A DNA stretch of 64,000 nt from Prionace glauca (GCA_037974335.1 CM075729.1:100922799-100986798), one strand, 5' to 3'; positions 49,588 through 58,972 are shown, counted from the stretch's first letter. The notes: a model not told the origin generated them from the letters alone. A program made the numbers and translations.

Positions 49588-52461
49588 CTAAACCGCCCCC
49601 CCCTTTATCTTGAGGCTGTGCCCCCTAGTCCTACTGTCTTTTTTGAGCGGGAACAGTCTCTCCACCTCTATCCTATCCATCCCATTCATCATCTTATACG
49701 TCTCAATGAGATCTCCCCTCATTCTTCTAAACTCTAACGAGTACAAGCCTAGTTTATTCAGCCTCTCCTCATAGCTCAATCCCCTCAACTCCGGTATCAG
49801 CCGAGTAAACCTCCTCTGCACTCCCTCCAGGGCCAAAACATCCTTGCGCAGGTGCGGCGCCCAAAACTGCACACAGTACTCCAGCTGCGGCCTCACCAAT
49901 GCCCTATACAGCTGCAGCAAGACCTCCCTACTTTTATATTCAATCCCCTTCGCTATGAAGGCCAGCATCCCATTCGCCTTCCTGACCACCTGCTGCACCT
50001 GCAAGCTGGGTTTTTGCGACTCATGCACAAGGACCCCGAGGTCCCTCTGCACCGTCGCCTGCTGCAGTTTTTCGCCCCGTAAGTAATAGTCCTTCCTACC
50101 ATTCCTCCTACCAAAGTGGACCACCTCACACTTGCCAACATTAAATTCCATTTGCCATTTCCTGGCCCATTCGCCCAGCCTATCTAGATCCTTCTGCAGA
50201 CTCTCCACACCCTCCGCACAATCCGCCTTTCCCCCAATCTTGGTGTCATCAGCAAATTTCGACACCCTGCACTCGGTTCCCTCCTCCAGATCATCTATAT
50301 AAATGGTAAATAGCTGAGGCCCCAGCACCGACCCCTGGGGCACCCCACTAGTCACCAACCGCCAATCCGAATAGCATCCATTGACCCCCACTCTCTGCCT
50401 CCTATTTGACAACCAATCCTCTATCCACGCTAACACCCTACCCCCAACTCCATGTCCCCTGACCTTCTGCAATAACCTCTTGTGAGGTACCTTGTCAAAC
50501 GCCTTCTGAAAATCCAGAAAGACCACATCCACCGGCTCTCCTCCATCCACTGCCCTAGACACATCCTCATAGAACTCCAGTAAATTTGTCAGACACGACT
50601 TCCCTTTAATGAAACCGTGTTGCGTCCGCCCTATCAAGCAATTCCCCTCAAGATGCCTCGCTATTTCCTCCTTAATGACGGTTTCTAACATTTTACCTAC
50701 CACAGACGTTAAACTAACCGGCCTATAATTCCCCGCCTTTTGCCTGCCACCCTTCTTAAACAACGGCGTAACATTAGCCGTTTTCCAATCTTCCGGCACT
50801 TCCCCGGAATCCAGCGACGTCTGGAAAATAACCACCAAGGCATCCACTATCACCTCCGCCATTTCTTTCAGAACCCTCGGATGCATTCCATCCGGTCCTG
50901 GGGACTTGTCCACAATCAGCCCCTCCAGTCTGTCGAGCACCACCTCTCTAGTAACAGTAATGTCATTAAGACCCTCCATTCCTACCACCTTTCCATCGCT
51001 AACACCCGGCAAATTATTCACGTCCTCCTCCGTGAAGACAGAAACAAAGAAGTTATTCAAGACCTTAGCCATATCCCTATCCCCTACCACTAGCTCCCCT
51101 TTCTCATCCTCTAAAGGACCAACGTTTATCCTAGCCAGCCTCTTCCTTTTTATATATTTATAAAAACTCTTGCTATCCTTTTTTATGTTAAGTGCTAGCC
51201 CAGCCTCATAGCTTCTCCTACCCTCCTTTATCAATTTCTTTGTCAATCTTTGTTGACATTTAAACCTTTCCCAATCCTCTTCTCGCCCACTGCTCTTAGC
51301 TACTCTAAACTCCTCCGCTTTTAATTTAACACTTTCCTTCACCTCCTTCGTTATCCACGGCTTATTACCTCTCCTCCTACTGTCCTTTTTAACCATCGGA
51401 ATAAATTTCTGCTGAGCACCAAGAAAGATCTCCTTAAAGATCCTCCACTGCTCCTCAGCAGACCTACCTTCCAACGCGTTCCCCCAGTCCACATTCGCCA
51501 ATTCTTCTCTCATCCTACCATACTCCCCTCTATTCAAACAAAGGACGCGTGTCTGGGAACCCACTTTCTCCTCCTCCATCTGCACCAGAAACTCCACCAT
51601 ACAATGATCACTCTCTCCAAGAGGATCCTTCACCGCAAGGTCCCTAATTCTACCCGCCTCATTACATAGCACCAGATCCAAGATAGCTCGCTCCCTCGTC
51701 GGCTCCAACACACACTGTTCAAGGAAATTATCCCGGCAGCATTCCAAGAACTCCTCCTCGAGCCCACCTCGTCCAACATGGGTCGACCAATCAATATGCA
51801 GATTGAAATCTCCCATAACTACTGCCGTCCCATTCCTGCACGCTGCACTTATTTGCGCGTTAACAGCCCGCCCCACCTCCAGATCATTATTCGGGGGCCT
51901 ATAGACGACACCCACTAGCGTCTTCCTCCCTTTTCTGTTCCTAATCTCCACCCACAACGATTCCACTTTCTGCTCCTTGGCTCCGATATCATCCCTTGCT
52001 ACCACCTTGATACTATCCTTAATCAGCAGAGCTACTCCTCCCCCTCTTTCCTCCTGCCTATCCTTCCTGAACACTTGATAACCCTGTACATTCATCTCCC
52101 AGTCCCTGTCACCTTGCAGCCACGTCTCTGTAATGGCCACCAGATCGTATCCATTTGTGTCGATCTGCGCCATCAGCTCATCCACTTTATTCCGAATGCT
52201 TCGTGCATTCAGATAAAGCGCTTTCATCCCAGCCTTCACCTGGACCCTACTTGCCGTAACGCCACCAATTGGGACATCCTTTGCCTCTTCCCTTACCTGT
52301 ACCCTATCCTTAACTTTAGACCTCATAGCGTCACCTACCCTCGCACCCTCCCCCCCCCTAATTAGTTTAAAGCCTTGTCTACAGTCCTCTTTACTCGATT
52401 CGCCAGCACTCTGGTCCCAGCATGATTCAGACCAACCCCATCCTGCCCGAACAGGTCCCAC
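49588..52461 (-). CDS. LINE-B ORF2: endonuclease/reverse transcriptase
   Basis: 957 codons. Endonuclease at about residues 75-300: MKALYLNARSIRNKVDEL, VAITETWLQGDRDWEM, VGVVYRPPNNDLEV, AVVMGDFNLHIDWST and GESDHCMVEF (intact SDH). Linker: RRGNKPWITKEVKESVK and KSFYKYIKRKRLARINVGP. RT at about 500-770: GPDGMHPRVLKEMAEVI, NYRPVSLTSVVGKMLE, FLDFQKAFDKVPHKRLLQ, SGVPQGSVLGPQLF and KFADDTKIGGK. C-terminus: RPQLEYCVQFWAPHLRKD. It ends KIKGGAV where 8 G replace 7; copies with 7 G read on for about 65 residues. Its first ATG lies 100 bp inside ORF1, so real initiation may be later (for example MKALYLN) or by reinitiation. Confidence 0.92.
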   Translation of the reverse strand: MGPVRAGWGWSESCWDQSAGESSKEDCRQGFKLIRGGEGARVGDAMRSKVKDRVQVREEAKDVPIGGVTASRVQVKAGMKALYLNARSIRNKVDELMAQIDTNGYDLVAITETWLQGDRDWEMNVQGYQVFRKDRQEERGGGVALLIKDSIKVVARDDIGAKEQKVESLWVEIRNRKGRKTLVGVVYRPPNNDLEVGRAVNAQISAACRNGTAVVMGDFNLHIDWSTHVGRGGLEEEFLECCRDNFLEQCVLEPTRERAILDLVLCNEAGRIRDLAVKDPLGESDHCMVEFLVQMEEEKVGSQTRVLCLNRGEYGRMREELANVDWGNALEGRSAEEQWRIFKEIFLGAQQKFIPMVKKDSRRRGNKPWITKEVKESVKLKAEEFRVAKSSGREEDWERFKCQQRLTKKLIKEGRRSYEAGLALNIKKDSKSFYKYIKRKRLARINVGPLEDEKGELVVGDRDMAKVLNNFFVSVFTEEDVNNLPGVSDGKVVGMEGLNDITVTREVVLDRLEGLIVDKSPGPDGMHPRVLKEMAEVIVDALVVIFQTSLDSGEVPEDWKTANVTPLFKKGGRQKAGNYRPVSLTSVVGKMLETVIKEEIARHLEGNCLIGRTQHGFIKGKSCLTNLLEFYEDVSRAVDGGEPVDVVFLDFQKAFDKVPHKRLLQKVRGHGVGGRVLAWIEDWLSNRRQRVGVNGCYSDWRLVTSGVPQGSVLGPQLFTIYIDDLEEGTECRVSKFADDTKIGGKADCAEGVESLQKDLDRLGEWARKWQMEFNVGKCEVVHFGRRNGRKDYYLRGEKLQQATVQRDLGVLVHESQKPSLQVQQVVRKANGMLAFIAKGIEYKSREVLLQLYRALVRPQLEYCVQFWAPHLRKDVLALEGVQRRFTRLIPELRGLSYEERLNKLGLYSLEFRRMRGDLIETYKMMNGMDRIEVERLFPLKKDSRTRGHSLKIKGGAV

Positions 52462-53261
52462 CTACCCCAATACTGGTGCCAATGCCCCATAAATTCGAAC
52501 CCATTCCTCCCACACCAATCCCTGAGCCACCCATTTACTTCCTTTATCCTATCAACCCTACACCCGTCTGCCCTCGGTTCAGGCAGTAGCCCAGAGATAA
52601 CCACCTTGTCGGTTCTACTTTTTAATTCCATTCCCAGCTTCTCATACTCCCTTCCCAGATCCTCAGTCCGCATTTTGCCTACGTCGCCGGCACCCACATG
52701 TACTACAACGACTGGGTTCTCACCCTCCCACTCCAGATTCCTCTGCAGCCCAGCTGCGACATCCTGTACCCGAGCACCAGGCAGACAACACACCCTTCTG
52801 TGCACTTTGTCATTGTGACAAAGGACAGTGTCAATACCCTTCACCCCACTATCCCCAATCACTACTACGTTCCTTTTCCCCTTCTCTTTGCCTATGTCCT
52901 GCTGCATCACTGTACCGTGTGCAGTTTGCTCACCAACCTCTCTTGCCTCGTCCTCTTCCAGACTGGAAGCAAGAACCTCAAACCTGTTATGCAGGTTAAG
53001 AGGCTGAGGCCTCCTCTCCTCACCCCCCTTCCTCCTCCCAGCAGCCCCCTTTTGTCCCTGACCCTTAGATTTAGCCAGTCTAGGGGCACCCTCTCTCCCC
53101 CTGATGAGCCTCAGTGTCTGTAGCTCAGAGGCTAGCTCATCCACCTTGAGCTGGAGCTCCTCCAGCAACCTGCACTTACTGCAGACATGGTCACTGGGAA
53201 GGACCCTGGGGTCCACCAGTTCCCACATCATACAGAAACCACACATCACATGCCCCTCCAT
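52362..53261 (-). CDS. LINE-B ORF1: zinc-finger, coiled-coil, esterase-like protein
   Basis: 299 codons. The N-terminus has CGFCMMW and CSKCRLL (CX2C pairs, residues 7-31). A coiled coil follows (LLEELQLKVDELASELQTLR), then a basic linker with NLHNRFEVLAS. The SGNH-like domain begins at VVVIGDSGVKG (Ser present, about residue 135), with CCLPGARVQDV, VVVHVGAGDVGKM (the GTND block altered) and KVVISGLLPEP. The last block reads DGVGLNHAG, where LINE-A and LINE-C have LHLN, so the catalytic His is missing. It therefore resembles an esterase without a full active site. RNA binding is inferred from the family. Confidence 0.88.
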   Translation of the reverse strand: MEGHVMCGFCMMWELVDPRVLPSDHVCSKCRLLEELQLKVDELASELQTLRLIRGREGAPRLAKSKGQGQKGAAGRRKGGEERRPQPLNLHNRFEVLASSLEEDEAREVGEQTAHGTVMQQDIGKEKGKRNVVVIGDSGVKGIDTVLCHNDKVHRRVCCLPGARVQDVAAGLQRNLEWEGENPVVVVHVGAGDVGKMRTEDLGREYEKLGMELKSRTDKVVISGLLPEPRADGCRVDRIKEVNGWLRDWCGRNGFEFMGHWHQYWGRWDLFGQDGVGLNHAGTRVLANRVKRTVDKALN

Positions 53262-53497
53262 TATTCACTGTAATTTTTTATGTGAAAAAAAATTTTTCCT
53301 TGTTTCTTGCTGTAGTAGTTTTTTTTTTCCTTGTTTTTTTTTCAAACGAACTCACCTGTCCTTTTTTCCTTCAAGCCCTTTTTGATATTAAGCCCTATTA
53401 GCTCACTCTGCTTCCCTCTCACTCCACTGCCCGCTCAGACGCTGCCCGCTTCCTACACCAGGCCTCCTTTTAAACCTGGCGCTGATTAGAAGCAGGC

Positions 53498-54636
53498 TCG
53501 TCCACAACTCGTTCTAAACTAGCAGTAAAGACAATAAAATAAATGCTTTAAACAGTTCTACAAAGAACAAAGTGCTTTAAACTTATTTTAAACAGGTTTT
53601 TAACAGGTAAATTCTTAGCTCTCTCTCTCTCTGCTCAGCAAACAGTGAAAGGCTTCACCGTGTGGCCCTGATAATTAATTTAAATTAAAGCAGCTTCGTC
53701 CACAACTCGTTCTAAACTAGCAGTAAAGACAATAAAATAAATGCTTTAAACAGTTCTACAAAGAACAAAGTGCTTTAAACTTATTTTAAACAGGTTTTTA
53801 ACAGGTAAATTCTTAGCTCTCTCTCTCTCTGCTCAGCAAACAGTGAAAGGCTTCACCGTGTGGCCCTGATAATTAATTTAAATTAAAGCAGCTTCGTCCA
53901 CAACTCGTTCTAAACTAGCAGTAAAGACAATAAAATAAATGCTTTAAACAGTTCTACAAAGAACAAAGTGCTTTAAACTTATTTTAAACAGGTTTTTAAC
54001 AGGTAAATTCTTAGCTCTCTCTCTCTCTGCTCAGCAAACAGTGAAAGGCTTCACCGTGTGGCCCTGATAATTAATTTAAATTAAAGCAGCTTCGTCCACA
54101 ACTCGTTCTAAACTAGCAGTAAAGACAATAAAATAAATGCTTTAAACAGTTCTACAAAGAACAAAGTGCTTTAAACTTATTTTAAACAGGTTTTTAACAG
54201 GTAAATTCTTAGCTCTCTCTCTCTCTGCTCAGCAAACAGTGAAAGGCTTCACCGTGTGGCCCTGATAATTAATTTAAATTAAAGCAGCTTCGTCCACAAC
54301 TCGTTCTAAACTAGCAGTAAAGACAATAAAATAAATGCTTTAAACAGTTCTACAAAGAACAAAGTGCTTTAAACTTATTTTAAACAGGTTTTTAACAGGT
54401 AAATTCTTAGCTCTCTCTCTCTCTGCTCAGCAAACAGTGAAAGGCTTCACCGTGTGGCCCTGATAATTAATTTAAATTAAAGCAGCTTCGTCCACAACTC
54501 GTTCTAAACTAGCAGTAAAGACAATAAAATAAATGCTTTAAACAGTTCTACAAAGAACAAAGTGCTTTAAACTTATTTTAAACAGGTTTTTAACAGGTAA
54601 ATTCTTAGCTCTCTCTCTCTCTGCTCAGCAAACAGT
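53498..54636 (-). repeat. 198-bp tandem monomers, 5.75 copies, in the LINE-B 5' region
   Basis: Units begin at 53498, 53696, 53894, 54092, 54290 and 54488; the last is 149 bp and stops at the element's 5' edge. By eye the full units are identical. Each holds TCGTCCACAACTCGTTCTAA, an AATAAAATAAATGC word, TTTAAACAGTTCTACAAAG, a CTCTCTCTCTCTCTG run, and TAATTAATTTAAATTAAAG. Position and truncation at the outermost unit resemble the promoter monomers of rodent L1 elements. A promoter role is inference. Confidence 0.95.
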
Positions 54637-55097
54637 TGAGGGGGTTGAGCTATGAGGAAAGGCTGAATAAACTCGGCTTGTACTCTTTAGAAGAATGAGG
54701 GGAGATCTCATTGAGACGTATAAGATGATGAATGGGATGGATAGGATAGAGGTGGAGAGACTCTTCCCGCTCAGAAAGGACAGTAGGACTAGGGGGCACA
54801 GCCTCAAAATAAAGGGGGGGCAGTTTAGAACGGAGTTGAGGAAGAACTTCTTCACTCAAAAGATGGTGAATCTCTGGAATTCTCTGCCCGTTGAAGTGGT
54901 GGAGGCTGCCTCGCTAAATATTCTTAAGACGCGGGTTGATGGGTTTTTGATAGGCAAGGAGATTAAGGGTTATGGGGAGAGGGCGGAAATGTGGAACTGA
55001 GCCACGACAGATCAGCCATGATCTTATTGAATGGCGGGGCAGGCTCGAAGGGCCAGATGGCCTACTCCTGCTCCTATTTCTCATGTTCTTATGTCTT

Positions 55098-55394
55098 CGA
55101 ATCATAGAATCCCGATAGTGCAGAAAGAGGCCATTGGGCATGTCTTGCTTGCACCAACAACAATCCCATCCAGACCCTATCCCCATAACCCCTCATATTT
55201 ACCATGCCAATCTCCTTGACACTAATGGGCAATTTAGCATGGCCAATCGAACTTACCCACACCTGTTTGGTTTGTGGGAGGAAACTGGAGCATCTGAAGG
55301 AAACCCATGCAACCTCCTCACAGATAGTGGCTGGAATTGAACCAGGGTCTTTGGCACTATGAGGCAGCAGTGCTAACCGCTGCGCTCTCATGCT
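55098..55394 (-). repeat. HE1-like SINE next to the LINE-B tail
   Basis: The tail AATCATAGAATCCCGATAGTG lies at the low side. The body complement TTTGTGGGAGGAAACTGG and head complement GCAGCAGTGCTAACCGCTG lie at the high side. It lies between the LINE-B tail and the resumed intron sequence, so it inserted in or beside that tail. Confidence 0.85.
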
Positions 55395-56115
55395 GCTCTT
55401 TAAAGATTGTAGCTAAAGGCCTAGCCTTTTCCAAAAGCCTGGACTTAGATTTGATAGTTTTGTCCAGTACTGGGTGTGATAACTGAATTTGGGATGTGCA
55501 GTTTGGCTGTATCTAATTTCCCAGGATAAACCAGAACCCTTCAATCAGCAACACTGAAGCAATATTTCCCTTAGCTACTAGCACTTCCTACCAGTGTGTT
55601 TTCTTAAATAATTTTGGGAAACAAGGGCAAAATTTCAAAATCTGCATTGAATTACCATTTTTGCTGAGTGCTTTTACATTGAACATGTACTCTTAGGATA
55701 AAACTGGTCATTACCATCATAAACCATGTAACCATAGAAAAGTTACAGCACAGAGCCGATAGGAGGCCATCCAGCCTATCTTATCCATGCCTGCCGGAGG
55801 ATACCCAGGTGCCCTTTCTAATCCTACTTCCTGCACCTGAACAATAGCCCTGTATGTTGAGGCACTTAACAAGTACTCAGTCTGCACCTTAAGAGTTTTG
55901 GGTCCCCACCTCCACTACCAACTTGGGCAGCAAATTCCAGATCCCCCGCCACACTCCTTCCTCATATTCCCTTGACACCTACTGCCACTTATCTTTAATC
56001 TGTATGACTTATATTCATAATGAATCATCAGCTGTTTTGCACTCTGCCTGACTGTCCTTACGGTGCCCAGGAATATTGGCTAGGCAGTGGAAAGAAACTA
56101 ACCATGTTGTCTGCT
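55395..56115 (+). other. Zinc-finger gene intron, duplicated sequence with a LINE tail insert
   Basis: It matches 30620-31435 in order (CCAAAAGCCTGGACTTAGATTTG, CCCAGGATAAACCAGAACC, GTGTGTTTTCTTAAATAATTT, CCAGTGTCCCTGCTCAAAAC). A CR1 3' end at 55728-56025 interrupts it and is absent from the other copy. Confidence 0.7.
55728..56025 (-). mobile_element. CR1-group LINE 3' end in the intron
   Basis: It begins AACCATAGAAAAGTTACAGCAC, then CAGAGCCGATAGGAGGCC, and continues with the complement of a CR1 3' UTR (AGCAAATTCCAGATCCC, CCTTCCTCATATTCC). About 300 bp, no frame. Confidence 0.7.
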
Positions 56116-56164
56116 CATGGTCACCGTCCAGTGTCCCTGCTCAAAACAGAAGGTGTGTGACAGT

Positions 56165-58430
56165 CAAGTTAGGAAAAAGAAAGAACTTGTATCCAATACA
56201 TCGGACATTGGACTGCTGGAAAATGAGACTGGAGAAGTAGTAATGGGTGATAAAGAAATGGCAGAGGAACTGAGTACTTTGAATCATCTTCATGGTGGAA
56301 GACACCAGTAACATGCCAGAACTTCAAGAGAGTCAGGGAGCAGAGGTAAATGTAGTGGCCAACACTAAAGAGATGCTAGAGAAGCTGAAGGTAGATAAGT
56401 CACTTAGACCAGATGGACTACACGCCAGGGTCCTGAAGGAGATACCTGAGGAGATTACTGGTGGTGATCTTTCAGGAATCACTGGTGTCAGGAAAAGTCC
56501 CAGAGGACTGGAAAAAAGACTAACGTAACATCGTGTTTAAGAAGGGAGGCAGAAGATGGGAAATTATAGGCCAGTTAGCCTGACCTCGATCTTGGAGTCC
56601 ATTATTAAGGATTAAATTGCGGAGAACTTAGAAATGCATGGTAAAACAGGCCTGAGTGAGTACAGCTTTAAAGGGAGGTCATGCCTAACAAATCTGTTAG
56701 ACTCTTTGAGGAGATAACAAAGAAGTTAGACAAAGGAGAGCCAGTGAACATGATTTATTTGGACAAGGTGCCTTACAGGAGGCTGCTAAATAAGCTAAAA
56801 CACAGTAAAAAGTCTGACAACACCAGGTTTTAGTCCAACCGATTTATTTGATAATATACTCACAAGCTTTCGGGGTTAGTCCCTTCGTCAGGTGAATGGA
56901 GAGTTCTGGCCTCAGACAGAGCATATAAAGCACAGACAGTTTAGAGATTACTGATTAGAATGCGAATCCTTACACCTAACCTGCTGTTCAAGACCTGAAG
57001 TGGCTGATAATATGAGTGGAAGGAGCACTGATCACAGTTTAAAGAGATGTGTATTGTCTCCAGACAGTACAGTAAGTGAGGTTTTGCAAACCCAGGCAAG
57101 TCACGGGGGTTACAGATAGTGCAACATGAACCCAAGATCCCTGTTGAGACCGTCCTCATGTGTGCTCTGTCTGAGGCCAGAACTCTCTATTCACCTGACG
57201 AAGGGACTAACCCCGAAAGCTTGTGAGAATATTATCAAATAAATCGGTTGGACTAAAACCTGGTGTTGTCAGACTTTTTACTGTGTTTACACCAGTCCAA
57301 CGCCAGCATACCCACATCACAAATAAGCTAAAAGCCAGTGATGTTCGAGGCAAGGTACTGGCACGGATAGAAGATTGATTGACAGACAAGGCAGAGATTG
57401 GGGATAAGAGGGTCCTTTTCAGGATGGCAACCAGTGACTAGTGGTACTCAACCGGAGTCAGAGTTGGGACAGAACTTTTCACTTTATGCATTAATGATCT
57501 GGAAGATGGCACTGAGGGCATGATTGCTAAATTTGCAGATGATACAAAGATATGTAGAGGGACAGGTAATATTGAGGGAGTGGGGAGGCTGCAGAATGAC
57601 TTGGGCAAGCTAGGACAGTGGGAAAAGAAGTGGCAGGCATAATACAAAAATGTGGGAAAGTGAGAGGTTATGCACTTTGGTCTGAAGAATAGAAGCGCGA
57701 CTCTTTCTAAATGGGGAAAGGCGTTGGAAATCTGAAGTACAAAGGGACTTGGGAGTATTGGTTCAGGGCTCTCAAGATCAGCGCGCAGGTTCAGTTGGCA
57801 GTTAGGAAGGCAAATTCAGTGTTAGCATTCATTTCTAGAGGGTTAGAAAGCAAGAGCAGGGATGTACTGCTGCGGCTGAATTAGGCTCTGGTCAGATCCC
57901 ATTTGGAATATTGTGAACCGTTTTGGGCCCTGTACCTAAGGAAGGACGTGCTGGCCTTGGAGGCAGTCCAGAGGAATGATTTCAGAAATTGAAGGTTTGT
58001 CATATGAGGAGCGGTTGAGGAGTCTGGGTCTATACTCGACAGAGTTTAGAAGGATAAGGGGGGAATCTAATTGAAACTTACAGAATACTGAGAGGCCTTG
58101 ATAGGATGAGGATGTTTCCACTAGTGGGAGGGACTAAAACTCGAGGGCACAACGTCAAAGTGAAGGGATGATCCTTTAAAACTGAGATGAGGAGGAATCT
58201 CTTTAACCAGCGAATATGTGAAACTCATTGCCACAGAGGGCTGTGGAGGCCAGGTCATTGAGTGATTTAACACAGAGATAGATAGGTTCATGATCAATAA
58301 AGGGATTAAGAGTTACGGGGAGAAGGCATGAGAATGGCGATGAGAATCGTATCAGCCATGATTGAATGGCAGAGCAGACTCAGTGGGCCGAATGGCCTAA
58401 TCCTGCTCCTATCTCTTATGGTCACACGGG
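56165..58430 (+). mobile_element. LINE-C-like copy, decayed, split by a Penelope-derived insert
   Basis: Pieces read SDIGLLENETGEVVMGDKEMA (56195), EKLKVDKSLRPDGLHARVLKE (56375), NYRPVSLTS, GRSCLTNL, then after the insert KASDVRGKVLARIED. Next come GVRVGTELFTLCINDLEDGTEG-like RT pieces, KFADDTKI (57530), AVRKANSVLAFISRGLESKS, and the LINE-C 3' UTR ending GCTCCTATCTCTTATGGTCA (58420). Many breaks, old. It lies in the intron just before the zinc-finger exon and is absent from the 30.4 kb copy. Confidence 0.85.
56801..57320 (+). mobile_element. 520-bp non-autonomous Penelope-derived element
   Basis: A 13-bp duplication, AAATAAGCTAAAA, flanks it (56788-56800 and 57321-57333). From 56801 to about 57158 it is the inverted 3' region of the element at 45700 (including the part equivalent to the end of the RT frame). 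It then joins the forward 3' end (57165-57320), which finishes with the tip CAGTCCAACGCCAGCATACC. No RT remains. The two ends form an inverted repeat of about 125 bp. Mobilisation in trans is inferred. Confidence 0.9.
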
Positions 58431-58541
58431 AACGGCAGACTGGCACTCACTGTGGAGCAGTCTCTAACTACGGAGTCAGCCCCTTCAGCAAAGGAGGAGA
58501 GAAAGTTGAAGGAAGTGATGTTTCTTTTTTCTGTTTTGCAG
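58431..58541 (+). promoter_or_regulatory. Splice acceptor region of the zinc-finger exon
   Basis: A pyrimidine tract TTTCTTTTTTCTGTTTTGCAG ends at 58541. The same acceptor, with the same flanks, is kept at 31590 in the duplicated copy. Exon sequence would start AGGGATTTTATCG. Confidence 0.55.
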
Positions 58542-58972
58542 AGGGATTTTATCGTACTACACCGAAGAATACAGACAGGATAGACACTGCAGATAGATCC
58601 TGACCATCTCCTAAAGACAGCTGTAGAACTGTGGGAAGACATCCAGTTCCTTCACAACGTTGCTTATAACAGAGAAGGTTGGGCAGTGAAACTGGAAACT
58701 GCTTAGGTCAGGAGAGATTAGGCGTATCATCAAATCTGAAACTGGTCAATGGTGTGGAACCTTCCATCAGAACAAATCTTTTTGAAGATTTGGCTGTGGG
58801 CAATCAGTCAGGGTGAGGCTAGGAAGAAGTGAGAGTGGCTCCAAGTGTGGTGAGAGCATCAGCCATTCGTTGAGTCCCATGAAATAGTGTAAGGTGTGTG
58901 CAACAACTCCACAGGTTATAAGATCTTCTAAGGTGCATTTGTTACAACTACTATTATCACAAGGGCAGCCAC

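Larger units (their letters stand above)
49321..54636 (-). mobile_element. Full-length LINE-B with a tandem-monomer 5' region
   Basis: The 3' end at the low side is CATAAGAACATAAGAAATAGG, the complement of the TTCTTATG tail. ORF2 (52461-49588) and ORF1 (53261-52362) are followed by about 235 bp of 5' UTR with T-runs and then 198-bp tandem units to 54636. It is inserted head-on into an older LINE-B of opposite orientation, whose sequence continues across it (LMPEL | RGLSYEERL-type junction). ORF2 ends early at a G-run, otherwise both frames are open. At 5.3 kb it is the most complete LINE here. Confidence 0.93.
44841..55097 (+). mobile_element. LINE-B host copy, split into three by a Penelope-like element and a full-length LINE-B
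   Basis: Parts 44841-45699, 48695-49320 and 54637-55097 are contiguous in LINE-B coordinates: linker and RT (TKKLIKEGRINYEAGL, DKSPGPDGMHPRALKEM, KVPHKRLLQKVRGHGVGG), then QRVGVNG through KFADNTKIGG to LMPEL, then LSYEERLNKLGL to the tail TTCTCATGTTCTTATG. The 5' end is truncated in the linker. ORF2 carries a stop at 45278 (VVIF*) and a frame break near 45569 (GEPVMWS). AGTT at the edges of the inner LINE-B may be its target duplication. This copy must predate both insertions. Confidence 0.92.

Noticed and set aside
50740-53123. Several + strand frames opposite LINE-B ORFs (for example 50740-51093, 52698-53123)
   Set aside because: Antisense to clear ORF1 and ORF2 motifs; composition only.
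53498-54636. Tandem units as a CRISPR array or centromeric satellite
   Set aside because: Units are contiguous without spacers and begin at the 5' UTR of a LINE and end at its edge. The context is vertebrate.
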